From assembly GCF_004343075.1 (NCBI RefSeq), contig NZ_SLXP01000007.1, forward strand, positions 143,074-207,073: 64,000 nucleotides of DNA, read 5' to 3'. Positions 56,241-64,000 of the stretch are shown here, one piece after another. Origin of the DNA: Rhodovulum marinum. GTDB lineage: Bacteria > Pseudomonadota > Alphaproteobacteria > Rhodobacterales > Rhodobacteraceae. A model generated the notes under the pieces. That model was not told where the DNA came from. It ran no database searches and saw nothing but the letters and a program-made list of their open reading frames with translations. Position 1 is the first letter of the stretch. Each line of letters starts with the position of its first letter. The position numbers and the translations under genes were made by a program.

Positions 56241-57325
56241 GCGGCCCGGTCCCGCCCCCAGTCCGCACCCTGCATTTCCCGCAAACGGCTTGCCGTGCGC
56301 TCGAACTCGAACACGCCCGCCCCTTCCAGGTACAGCATTTCGGGCACCGCCGCGGCCGAGGCGATCAGGCGCACGCGCCCCTCGTAAAGCGCATCCACCA
56401 GCGTCACGAAGCGCCGTGCCTCGTTGTAGTTCTCGCTCGACAGGCGCGGGATATCCTCCAGGATCAGCACCCGAACGGCCTCGGCGATGGCCAGGTAATC
56501 CGCCGGGCCCAGCGGTTTCGCGCAAAGGTCCCAGAACCGCGCCCGCGCCACCCCGTTGTGGAACAGCGGCAATTCCACCTCGCGGCCCTGCACCTTCAGA
56601 ACCAGCGGCGCGCCCGCGCCTTCGGTGAAATCCTGCCAGATCGCCTCCATCGCCTCGCGCGCCAGGCGGTCGGCGGGGGTGAAATAGACATCCGCCCCGG
56701 TCAGCCGGTTCTGCCGGTAATCCGTGGGCGAGGCCAGGTGCACGACCTCCAGCCGGTCCTCGATCAGCCGGATGAAGGGCACGAACCGGTCCCGCTGCAA
56801 CCCGTCCTTGTACAGGTCCGCCGGCACCCGGTTCGACGTCGTCACCACCGTCACCCCGGCCGCGAACATCAGTTCGAACAGCCGGCCCACGATCATCGCG
56901 TCGGTGATGTCGGTGATCTGCATCTCGTCCAGGCACAGCAGGCGCAGGCCCTTGCACATCTCGGCCGCCACCGGTTTCAGCGCGTCATCGGCCCCCTTGG
57001 CGCGCGCCGCGTGCAGCCCCGCCTGCACCTCCTGCATGAAGGCGTGGAAATGCACCCGCCGCTTGCCCTCGATCCCGACGGTGCGGTGAAAGAAATCCAT
57101 CAGCATGGATTTCCCGCGCCCCACGCCGCCCCACAGGTACAGCCCGCGCACCGGCTCGGGCGGCGGGGCCTTGCGGAACAGCCCGCCCCGGGGCCGCGGC
57201 GCCGGGCGTTCCAGCGCCTCGCGTATGCGGTCCAGCGGGGCCAGCGCGGCGATCTGCGCGGGGTCGGGGTGCCATTCCCCGGCCTCGATCCTTTCGTCGT
57301 AAAGATGGCGCAGACTCATGCCCAT
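56237..57325 (-). CDS. zapE: cell division ATPase ZapE (AFG1 family)
   Basis: A 362-residue AFG1/LACE1-type P-loop ATPase; bacterial ZapE associates with the Z-ring under low-oxygen or stress conditions. Walker A GGVGRGKSM is at residues 66-74, Walker B LLCLDEMQITD near 130, and the sensor TTSNRVPADLYKDGLQRDRF follows. The start could be the ATG at 57325 (MGMSLRHL) or at 57319. No clear Shine-Dalgarno is visible for either. Confidence 0.93.
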   Translation of the reverse strand: MGMSLRHLYDERIEAGEWHPDPAQIAALAPLDRIREALERPAPRPRGGLFRKAPPPEPVRGLYLWGGVGRGKSMLMDFFHRTVGIEGKRRVHFHAFMQEVQAGLHAARAKGADDALKPVAAEMCKGLRLLCLDEMQITDITDAMIVGRLFELMFAAGVTVVTTSNRVPADLYKDGLQRDRFVPFIRLIEDRLEVVHLASPTDYRQNRLTGADVYFTPADRLAREAMEAIWQDFTEGAGAPLVLKVQGREVELPLFHNGVARARFWDLCAKPLGPADYLAIAEAVRVLILEDIPRLSSENYNEARRFVTLVDALYEGRVRLIASAAAVPEMLYLEGAGVFEFERTASRLREMQGADWGRDRAA

Positions 57326-57373
57326 GGCCGGGGTTCTAGTGCGCTGCACCGCAGAAAGAAAGCCCGCCGCCCG

Positions 57374-58294
57374 CTAGCCGCCCGCGCGCCACGCCTCCAG
57401 GATATGGGCACAGGTCATCAGGTCCAGATGCGCGCCGCCGCCGTTCTTGAACAGGGTGATCTCGTCCTCCGACCGCCGCGCGAAGGCACCCCCGGCAAGG
57501 TCGTAATAATCGGCCACCACGTCCGCCTCGGCGATCGCGCCGGCCTCCAGCGGGATCTTCAGCTCGCCGATATGGCCCAGCGTCGTGGCCCGGCTGTCGA
57601 CGAAGATGCGCGCGCGGCCCAGCGCCGCGTCGTCGGCCTCGCGCATGTCGGGGCGATAGGCGCCGATCAGGTCGACATGCTGGCCCGGCCGCAGCCAGTC
57701 GCCCCGGATCAGCGGTTCGGTCGACATGGTGGCCGAGGTCACGATATCGGCCGCGCGCACCGCCGCCTCCAGGTCGCTGGCCACCGCCACCTGCGGGAAG
57801 GCCGAGGCCAGCCGCTCCGCCCCCGCGGCCGAGCGGTTCCAGACGGTGAAATGCGCCCCCGGAAACGCGCTGGAATAGGCCTCGTACAGCGAATGCGCCA
57901 CGGTGCCCGCGCCCACGATCAAAATCTCGCGGCTGTCGGGCCGGGCCAGTTTTGTCGCCGCCAGCAGGCTGTCGCCCGCGGTCTTCCACTTGGTCACCAG
58001 GTGGAAATCGACGATCGCCTCCAGCGTGCCGTCGCGGTCGGAATACAGGCTAACGCCGCCGTTCACCACCGGCTTGCCGTCCGCCGGGTTGCCCGGAAAG
58101 ATCGTGGCCGATTTCACCGCGATCCCCAGCCCGTCGATCCAGGCCGCCCGCGACAACAGCGTGTCGGGATCGCGGTACAGGAACGTGTCGCCGATCTCGG
58201 CCCGTGGCAGGCGGTGGCCGGCCTCCAGCGCCGGAATCAATCCCGCCCAGGTCAGGCAGCGTTCGCCTTCTTCGAAGCCGATGATCTCAGGCAT
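57374..58294 (-). CDS. ornithine cyclodeaminase / mu-crystallin family protein
   Basis: A 306-residue NAD-dependent OCD-family protein. It has the Rossmann motif VGAGTVAHSLYEAYSSAF (about 122-140), VKSATIFPGNP, and the C-terminal ITLFKNGGGAHLDL. Ornithine cyclodeaminases make proline from ornithine, but many members are ketimine reductases or amino-acid dehydrogenases, so the substrate is open. It overlaps the preceding HAD gene by 8 bp, so the two are likely coupled. Confidence 0.88.
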   Translation of the reverse strand: MPEIIGFEEGERCLTWAGLIPALEAGHRLPRAEIGDTFLYRDPDTLLSRAAWIDGLGIAVKSATIFPGNPADGKPVVNGGVSLYSDRDGTLEAIVDFHLVTKWKTAGDSLLAATKLARPDSREILIVGAGTVAHSLYEAYSSAFPGAHFTVWNRSAAGAERLASAFPQVAVASDLEAAVRAADIVTSATMSTEPLIRGDWLRPGQHVDLIGAYRPDMREADDAALGRARIFVDSRATTLGHIGELKIPLEAGAIAEADVVADYYDLAGGAFARRSEDEITLFKNGGGAHLDLMTCAHILEAWRAGG

Positions 58295-58916
58295 GGGCCG
58301 TCCTTTCCGTCTCGTCCAGCACCCCTTCGGCGACCAGCCGCGCGGCCCAGCCCGGCGCGCCGTCGAACAGGTGCGTTTGCCAGCCCCGCGCCTTTGCCGC
58401 GGCGATGTTCTCGGGCCGGTCATCGGTAAAGATCAGCGCCCCGGGCGCGATCCCGCTGTCGCGTTCCACGATCTCGTAGATCGCGGGGTTGGGCTTGATC
58501 ACCCCCAGCCGCCCCGAAACATAGGCCCGGTCGAACAGGTCGAAGAACGGATAGGCGGCGCGGGCGATTTCAAAGGTCGGCACCCCGAAATTCGTGAGCG
58601 CAAAGACCGGCACGCCGCGCGATTTCAACGCCGTCAGGATGCGCACCGATGCGGGGATGGCGGGGCTGGCCATCTCCAGCCAATGACTTTCCCACAGCCG
58701 GATTTCCGCGGCCCAATCCGGATGCCGCGCGGCCATCCCCGCCACCGCCTCCGACAGGTCCGCGCCCAGGTCGACCGACAGGTTCATCCCCTCCAGGTCG
58801 ACCTCGGAAAACAGCGCGCGGCGCCGCTCGGGGCCGATCATGCGGTCGTAGAACGCCTCGGGCTGCCAGTCGATCAGCACGCGGCCGATGTCGAAGATCA
58901 CCGCCTCGATGGGCAT
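58287..58916 (-). CDS. HAD-IA family hydrolase
   Basis: A 209-residue HAD hydrolase of the YihX-like group. Motif I is FDIGRVLID, in which the second Asp of the common DxD is Gly, as in several YihX/epoxide-hydrolase N-domain relatives. Motif II has LTNFG, motif III KPNPAIY, motif IV FTDDRPENIAAA. Phosphatase activity toward sugar phosphates is the family expectation. It is directly upstream of the ornithine cyclodeaminase-like gene with an 8-bp overlap. Confidence 0.88.
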   Translation of the reverse strand: MPIEAVIFDIGRVLIDWQPEAFYDRMIGPERRRALFSEVDLEGMNLSVDLGADLSEAVAGMAARHPDWAAEIRLWESHWLEMASPAIPASVRILTALKSRGVPVFALTNFGVPTFEIARAAYPFFDLFDRAYVSGRLGVIKPNPAIYEIVERDSGIAPGALIFTDDRPENIAAAKARGWQTHLFDGAPGWAARLVAEGVLDETERTAHA

Positions 58917-58993
58917 GGGGCCTCCTTGTGCCGGGTCGGCGGCAGGCTAGCGGCAGGCCCCCGCGCCCGAAAGGGGAAATCCCGCCCCCGCGC

Positions 58994-59449
58994 CTATCCG
59001 CCCCGCCGCGCGGTGCGCAGCGCGCGGTCCAGCGCATCCAGGAACCGCGACCGGTCGGCCTTGGAAAAGCCCTTGCCGCCGCCCTGGCGGAACGGGTCGG
59101 CCGCGCGCAGGTCGGCCATCAGGTCGCGGGTGGCCAGCTTTTGCCCGATATTCGCGGGCGTGAAGGGCTCGCCCGTGTGGTTCAGCACCTGCGCCCCGGC
59201 GGCCACGCATTTCGCGGCCAGCGGAATATCGGCCGTCACCACCACGTCGGCCGGTCCGGCCCGGTCCGCGATCCACTTGTCGGCCTCGTCGGGGCCTTCG
59301 GGCACATAGACCATGCGCGCCAGCGGGTGATCGACGGGCCGCAGCCCGCCATTCGCCACGTAATGGATTTCCGCCCCGTGACGTTCGGCCACCCGCAGCG
59401 CCTCGGCCTTGACCGGGCAGGCGTCGGCGTCGACCAGAACGCGGATCAC
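58994..59449 (-). CDS. YaiI/YqxD family protein (DUF188)
   Basis: A 151-residue UPF0178 protein with a PIN-like fold. It opens [20 protein letters not shown] with the conserved Asp-x-Asp-x-Cys-Pro, and carries [20 protein letters not shown] and [15 protein letters not shown] nuclease function is suspected from fold only. It is coupled by a 4-bp overlap to fghA upstream. Confidence 0.93.
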   Translation of the reverse strand: MIRVLVDADACPVKAEALRVAERHGAEIHYVANGGLRPVDHPLARMVYVPEGPDEADKWIADRAGPADVVVTADIPLAAKCVAAGAQVLNHTGEPFTPANIGQKLATRDLMADLRAADPFRQGGGKGFSKADRSRFLDALDRALRTARRGG

Positions 59450-60276
59450 CCGTACAGCGCCTCGGCATGGAAGGCGACGTGATCCTCCATGAAGGTCGAG
59501 ACGAAGAAATAGCTGTGGTCATACCCGCCCTGCATTCGGAAAATCGCCGGGTGCCGCGTCTCGGTGATGGCCGCGGCCAGCGCCTCGGGCATCAGCGAGT
59601 CGATGAACTGGTCGCCGGTGCCCTGGTCGATCAACATCGGCCCGTTGAACCCGTTGGCGCGCAGCGACAGGCAGGCATCGTGCCGGGTCCAGTCGACATT
59701 GCCCTCGCCAAGATAGGCGTGGATCGGCTTTTTCGCCCAGTCGGACTGGCTGGGATGGGTGATCGGCGCAAAGGCCGACACGGACGCGAACCGCCCCGGA
59801 TAGGCCATCGCGATGGTCAGCGCACCGTGCCCGCCCATCGAATGGCCGGTGATCGCCTGGCGTTCCTCGTCCACCGCGAAATTGTTCACGATCACGCGGG
59901 GCAGTTCCTCGGCCACGTAATCCCACATCCGGTAATGCGCGGCCCAGGGCGCCTCGGTCGCGTTCACGTAGAACCCCGCGCCCTGGCCCAGGTTGTACAT
60001 CTCGTGATCCGCCACGCCCTCGCCCCTGGGCGAGGTGTCGGGAAAGACCAGCGCGATCCCCTGCTCGGCGGCCCATTGCTGGGCGCCCGCCTTGACCATG
60101 GCGTTCTCATGCGTGCAGGTCAGCCCCCACAGGTACCACAGCACCGGCACCGGGCCGTCCTCGGCCTCGGCGGGCAGGAACAGCCCAAAGGTCATGTCGC
60201 ATTTGCAAACGTCGGAGGCGTGCCGGTACACGCCCTGCATGCCGCCAAAGCACTTGTTCTCGGAAAGGGTTTCCAT
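59446..60276 (-). CDS. fghA: S-formylglutathione hydrolase
   Basis: A 276-residue esterase-D-type enzyme that hydrolyses S-formylglutathione to formate and glutathione, the second step of glutathione-dependent formaldehyde oxidation. The nucleophile Ser146 is in GHSMGGHG, with Asp in [10 protein letters not shown] and His in GGYDHSYFF completing the triad. The opening [16 protein letters not shown] is typical. Its partner, class III alcohol dehydrogenase, is 3.6 kb away at the right edge rather than adjacent. Confidence 0.96.
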   Translation of the reverse strand: METLSENKCFGGMQGVYRHASDVCKCDMTFGLFLPAEAEDGPVPVLWYLWGLTCTHENAMVKAGAQQWAAEQGIALVFPDTSPRGEGVADHEMYNLGQGAGFYVNATEAPWAAHYRMWDYVAEELPRVIVNNFAVDEERQAITGHSMGGHGALTIAMAYPGRFASVSAFAPITHPSQSDWAKKPIHAYLGEGNVDWTRHDACLSLRANGFNGPMLIDQGTGDQFIDSLMPEALAAAITETRHPAIFRMQGGYDHSYFFVSTFMEDHVAFHAEALYG

Positions 60277-60337
60277 GGCGCTCGCTCCCTCGCTGGCCCG
60301 GGCTATGGCCTAGCGCGCGCACCCCGGTTCGGCAAGG

Positions 60338-61267
60338 TCACAGCGTCAGAACCCAGGCGATCACCGCCGGAACCGTCAGGATCGAGACCGCCGTCGAGAT
60401 CAGGATCGACGCCGAAACCCGCTGCGGCGCGACCCCGTAATGCTGCGCCAGGATATAGACATTGCCCGCCACCGGCAGCGCGGCGGCCGCGATCATCACC
60501 CCCGCCGCATATGGTTCAACGTTGAACAATACCAGCGCCGCAAAGGCCACGGCGGCCGGGTGCAGCACCAGCTTGGCCAGGGACAGCCAGCCCGCCACCG
60601 CCACCCGCTCGGCCGATTTGGTGGCCAGCGACGCGCCGATGGCGAACAGCGCGCCGGGCGTGGCCGCGCCGCCTAGGATCGTCAGGAAATCGTTCAGCGG
60701 CACGGGCATCGGCAGGCGCACCGCCGACCACGACAGGCCCAGCACGATCGACACGATCATCGGGTTCTTGACCAGCCCCACCCCCACCGTGCGCAGGATA
60801 CCCAGCGCCACCCGCCCCTCGCGCGCGGCGGTGATCAGGATCACGATCAGGCTGGAAAACACGATCAGGTCGACCGCCAGCACCATCATCACCGGCCCGA
60901 CCGCCGCCTCGCCCAGCAGCACGGCCAGCATCGGGATCCCAAGGAACCCGGTGTTCCCGATGGCGGCGCATTGCGCCTCGACCGCGGCCTCGGCCATGCC
61001 GCGCCCGCGCAGGAACGCCACCGCCGTCGCCAGCAGGTAAACCGCCATCGTCCCGGCCAGGTAGGCGCCCAGGAAACCCGGATCGACCAGCTCGGCCACC
61101 GGCAGGTTCGCGGCGAACCGGAAGATCATCGCCGACAGCGCGAAGTAGAAGACGAATTTCGTCAGATACGCGGTCGCCTCGGGGGTAAAGAACCGCGTGC
61201 GCCCGGCGCCATAGCCAAGCCCGATCAACGCGAAGAACGGCAGGGTCTGCAGAAAGATCGCCAGCAT
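60338..61267 (-). CDS. AEC-family transporter
   Basis: A 309-residue permease of the auxin efflux carrier family with ten helices in two five-helix halves separated by a central loop (about 145-165). QTLPFFALIGLGYGAGR, CAAIGNTGFLGIPML and ALFAIGASLA are typical. Substrates in bacteria are often malate, malonate or other carboxylates; not predictable here. It lies 61 bp upstream of fghA on the same strand. Confidence 0.93.
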   Translation of the reverse strand: MLAIFLQTLPFFALIGLGYGAGRTRFFTPEATAYLTKFVFYFALSAMIFRFAANLPVAELVDPGFLGAYLAGTMAVYLLATAVAFLRGRGMAEAAVEAQCAAIGNTGFLGIPMLAVLLGEAAVGPVMMVLAVDLIVFSSLIVILITAAREGRVALGILRTVGVGLVKNPMIVSIVLGLSWSAVRLPMPVPLNDFLTILGGAATPGALFAIGASLATKSAERVAVAGWLSLAKLVLHPAAVAFAALVLFNVEPYAAGVMIAAAALPVAGNVYILAQHYGVAPQRVSASILISTAVSILTVPAVIAWVLTL

Positions 61268-61323
61268 TGCGCCGGGCTAGCACGGGCCGGCCCGCTTGGG
61301 AATGCCGGGCGGGCGCGCGCGCC

Positions 61324-62301
<978 letters not shown>

Positions 62302-62315
62302 GCGGGGTCCTCACC

Positions 62316-62334
62316 TTTTAGAATGGTTCTAAAA
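62316..62334. promoter_or_regulatory. iron control element (ICE), Irr binding site of mbfA
   Basis: TTTTAGAATGGTTCTAAAA is a perfect inverted repeat: 8-bp arms TTTTAGAA/TTCTAAAA around TGG. It contains the published ICE consensus TTTAGAA-N3-TTCTAAA without mismatch. It ends 15 bp before the mbfA start, directly upstream of the ribosome site, where bound Irr would block transcription under low iron. Confidence 0.92.
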
Positions 62335-62474
62335 TATCGCGGATCGGTCGAGGTTCAAGGGGACCAATGCCGCACCCGGACCGCTGCCGACAGGGGGCCA
62401 TTTGCCGCCCCCGCCCGGCTTGCCCGGACTGAACCGCCCGGTTTAGACTGTGCCCCCCAGACACGCGTGAGGCC

Positions 62475-63092
62475 ATGAACGCCACTCCCGGCCGGATCAA
62501 GAAGGGGCGCAAGTTCGACCAGGTGCTGCACGGCGCCCGCGAGGTGTTCCTGCGCGACGGCTTCGAAGGCGCCAGCGTCGACGACATCGCGCGCGCCGCC
62601 GGCGTGTCCAAGGCCACGCTCTACAGCTATTTTCCCGACAAGCGGCTGTTGTTCGTCGAGGTGTTCCGCCTGGAATGCGACCGCCAGACCATGGCCGCGC
62701 TGGACGAGATCGACTTCGCCGCGCCCGTGCCGGCCGTCCTGCGCAAGGCGGGCGAACACATGGTCGCGTCCTTCCTGTCCGAACTCAACCAGGCCGTGTT
62801 CCGCGTCTGCGTGGCCGAGGCCGACCGCTTCCCCGAACTGTGCGACGCCTTCTACCGCTCGGGGCCGCGGCGGCTGCATGACGAGCTGGTGGCCTATCTC
62901 GCGGGCATCAACGATCGCGGCGAACTGGCGATCCCCGACCCGCCGCTCGCCGCCGACCAGTTCATCGAACTGTGCAAGGCCGACCTTTACCTGCGCCACC
63001 TGCTGCGCCTGGCCGACAGCTTTCCCCCCGCCGAGATCGACCGCGTGATCGACGGGGCGGTGGCCACCTTCATGGCGCGTTACGGCCGCTAG
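62475..63092 (+). CDS. TetR/AcrR family transcriptional regulator
   Basis: A 205-residue regulator: helix-turn-helix at about 15-60 (VLHGAREVFLRDGFEGASVD, DIARAAGVSKATLYSYFPDK) and an all-helical ligand domain with CVAEADRFPELCDAFYRSG, resembling the TetR_C AefR/YcdC-like branch. Target and ligand unknown. It is divergent from mbfA (173 bp) and ends 2 bp from the convergent NYN gene. Confidence 0.92.
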   Translation: MNATPGRIKKGRKFDQVLHGAREVFLRDGFEGASVDDIARAAGVSKATLYSYFPDKRLLFVEVFRLECDRQTMAALDEIDFAAPVPAVLRKAGEHMVASFLSELNQAVFRVCVAEADRFPELCDAFYRSGPRRLHDELVAYLAGINDRGELAIPDPPLAADQFIELCKADLYLRHLLRLADSFPPAEIDRVIDGAVATFMARYGR

Positions 63093-63094
63093 GG

Positions 63095-63820
63095 TCAGTC
63101 GACGCGGCGCACCTGCAACTGGTTGCCCACCTTGCGCGTCTCGAACCGTTTCAGCTCGCGCACCAGGTCCGACAGCTTGCGCTTGCCATAGCTGCGGGTG
63201 TCGAAATCGGGGTTGTCGGCGGTGATGTACTGGCCCAGCTGGCCCAGCGTGTACCACTCGTCCTCCTGCTCGATCTTGTCCATCGCGCGCAGGATCATCC
63301 CGATCGCGTCGGTCGGCGGCCGCTTGCCCGCGGGCGCGGCGGCTGTGGCGGCGGGGCCCTTCTGGGCGGGGGCCGGCTCCTCGACGATGTTCTCGATCAG
63401 CACGAAACGGTTGCAGACATTGCGCAAGCTGACCGGCGCCTTGGCCTCGCCGATGCCGATCACGTCCAGCCCGTGTTCGCGGATGCGGCTGGCCAGCCGG
63501 GTGAAATCGCTGTCGGACGAGACCAGAACGAACCCGTCGAACCGGCCCGAATGCAGGATGTCCATCGCGTCGATCACCAGCCCGATATCGGAGGCGTTCT
63601 TGCCCTTGGTGTTCGCGGTTTCCTGATGCGCCACCAGGCCGAGGGCCAGCACCTTTTCCGCCCATGGCTTCAGCCGGTCGGACGACCAGTCGCCATAGAC
63701 CCGGCGCAGCGCCGGTTCCCCGAAGGAGGTGATTTCCTTCAGGATCGCCTCGGCATAGCGGGCGGGGATGTTGTCGGCGTCGATCAGGACGGCGAGGAGC
63801 GGGGGTTTTGCATCGGGCAT
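63095..63820 (-). CDS. NYN-domain nuclease-like protein with OST-HTH/LOTUS C-domain
   Basis: A 241-residue protein with a PIN-like NYN RNase domain (about 6-135) and a C-terminal OST-HTH/LOTUS-type helical domain (about 165-241), the LabA-like architecture. The acidic active-site residues are in LIDADNIP (Asp14, Asp16), SDIGLVIDAMDIL and SSDSDFTRLASRIREHG. An Ala/Pro-rich linker (about 130-155) joins the domains. RNA cleavage is inferred from fold. I chose the ATG at 63820 with AAGGA upstream. Confidence 0.9.
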   Translation of the reverse strand: MPDAKPPLLAVLIDADNIPARYAEAILKEITSFGEPALRRVYGDWSSDRLKPWAEKVLALGLVAHQETANTKGKNASDIGLVIDAMDILHSGRFDGFVLVSSDSDFTRLASRIREHGLDVIGIGEAKAPVSLRNVCNRFVLIENIVEEPAPAQKGPAATAAAPAGKRPPTDAIGMILRAMDKIEQEDEWYTLGQLGQYITADNPDFDTRSYGKRKLSDLVRELKRFETRKVGNQLQVRRVD

Positions 63821-63839
63821 GGCAGTCCTTGAGGGCAAA

Positions 63840-63900
63840 GGCAGGGCCGGGGGCATTCTGCCCCCGGACCCCCTGAGGATATTTTCAGCCAGAAGAAGAG
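63840..63900 (-). repeat. dispersed stem-loop repeat, copy 5 (reverse)
   Basis: Immediately 3' of the alcohol dehydrogenase stop when read on the minus strand: CTTCTTCTGGCTGAAAATAT, then CCTCAGGGGGTCC and stem CCGGGGGCA/TGCCCCCGG (63847-63855/63859-63867, loop TTC). It lacks stem 2, like copies 3b and 4b. Confidence 0.7.
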
Positions 63901-63901
63901 A

Positions 63902-64000
63902 TCAATAGACCACGACGGATCGGATGGATTTGCCTTCGTGCATGAGGTCGAAGCCGTGGTTGATCTCGTCGAGGGTCAGCTGGTGGGTGATCATCGGGTC
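63902..64000 (-). CDS. S-(hydroxymethyl)glutathione dehydrogenase / class III alcohol dehydrogenase (3' end only)
   Basis: The last 32 residues of a zinc alcohol dehydrogenase; the rest lies beyond the window. The C-terminus [20 protein letters not shown] followed by SIRSVVVY is the typical end of FrmA/AdhC, which oxidises S-hydroxymethylglutathione to S-formylglutathione, the substrate of FghA. A stem-loop repeat copy follows the stop. Confidence 0.85.
   Translation of the reverse strand, partial: DPMITHQLTLDEINHGFDLMHEGKSIRSVVVY

Noticed and set aside
62475..63820. A toxin-antitoxin or defence pair made of the TetR and NYN genes
   Set aside because: They are convergent, single-copy style housekeeping proteins; the NYN protein has the LOTUS-type layout of LabA-like proteins and no antitoxin-like partner.

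Overview
The window is a stretch of ordinary, gene-dense chromosome from a GC-rich alphaproteobacterium, almost certainly a member of the Rhodobacteraceae/Roseobacter group. The case rests on gene content and order: a glnK-amtB pair read from an NtrC-like region; MbfA behind a perfect Irr box; three tandem peptide-deformylase genes ahead of fmt; a divergently split MnmC system (mnmD plus a FAD partner); mlaA-mlaC; a Hint-domain protein; and a palindromic intergenic repeat at 3' gene ends. I see no rRNA, tRNA, insertion sequence, prophage, CRISPR array or plasmid function. Genes are tightly packed, often with ATGA, GTGA or TGATG overlaps.

Region 1 (1-13 kb): a partial aspartate/glutamate racemase, a TsoY-like membrane protein, a divergent control region with a perfect CtrA-type box, a small lipoprotein, a GNAT enzyme, smc, an MltB-type transglycosylase, a glutathionyl-hydroquinone reductase, a MalY-type C-S lyase, then def-def-def-fmt. 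Region 2 (13-30 kb): membrane and tRNA-modification genes (mnmD, trmO), slt, dapA, a degenerate Hint protein, smpB, sseA with an aminotransferase, one AT-rich orphan membrane-protein gene, amtB-glnK, PBP1A and mlaC-mlaA. Region 3 (30-45 kb): ridA with a phosphodiesterase; a FemAB-like GNAT with a pterin dehydratase; a Sel1 protein followed by an 11-bp tandem repeat; a peroxiredoxin; a ferredoxin-reductase-like flavoprotein with rsmD; a hydrolase, map and sfsA; and a MoCF/GNAT/AhpD-like/OmpA run. Region 4 (45-64 kb): a LysR regulator with a FadH-type dienoyl-CoA reductase, uncharacterised family-specific genes, ilvD, two tandem CPBP membrane proteases leading into accD-folC, zapE, an ornithine-cyclodeaminase-like gene with a HAD hydrolase, a YaiI-like protein with fghA, an AEC transporter, mbfA, a TetR regulator, an NYN protein and the 3' end of a class III alcohol dehydrogenase.

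Functional groups: protein maturation (three def genes, fmt, map, smpB), envelope building (slt, MltB, PBP1A, MlaA/C, OmpA), nitrogen (glnK-amtB), iron (mbfA with its ICE), formaldehyde detoxification (fghA here, adhC at the edge, not adjacent) and central biosynthesis (dapA, ilvD, accD, folC).

The most interesting signals are: the deformylase triplet in which the third copy has HQIDH instead of HEIDH; the perfect Irr/ICE and CtrA boxes; the seven-copy stem-loop repeat with compensatory changes; the 11-bp helically phased repeat after the Sel1 gene; and the lone AT-rich membrane-protein gene beside amtB. I did not find a defence system or other clearly new multi-gene system.
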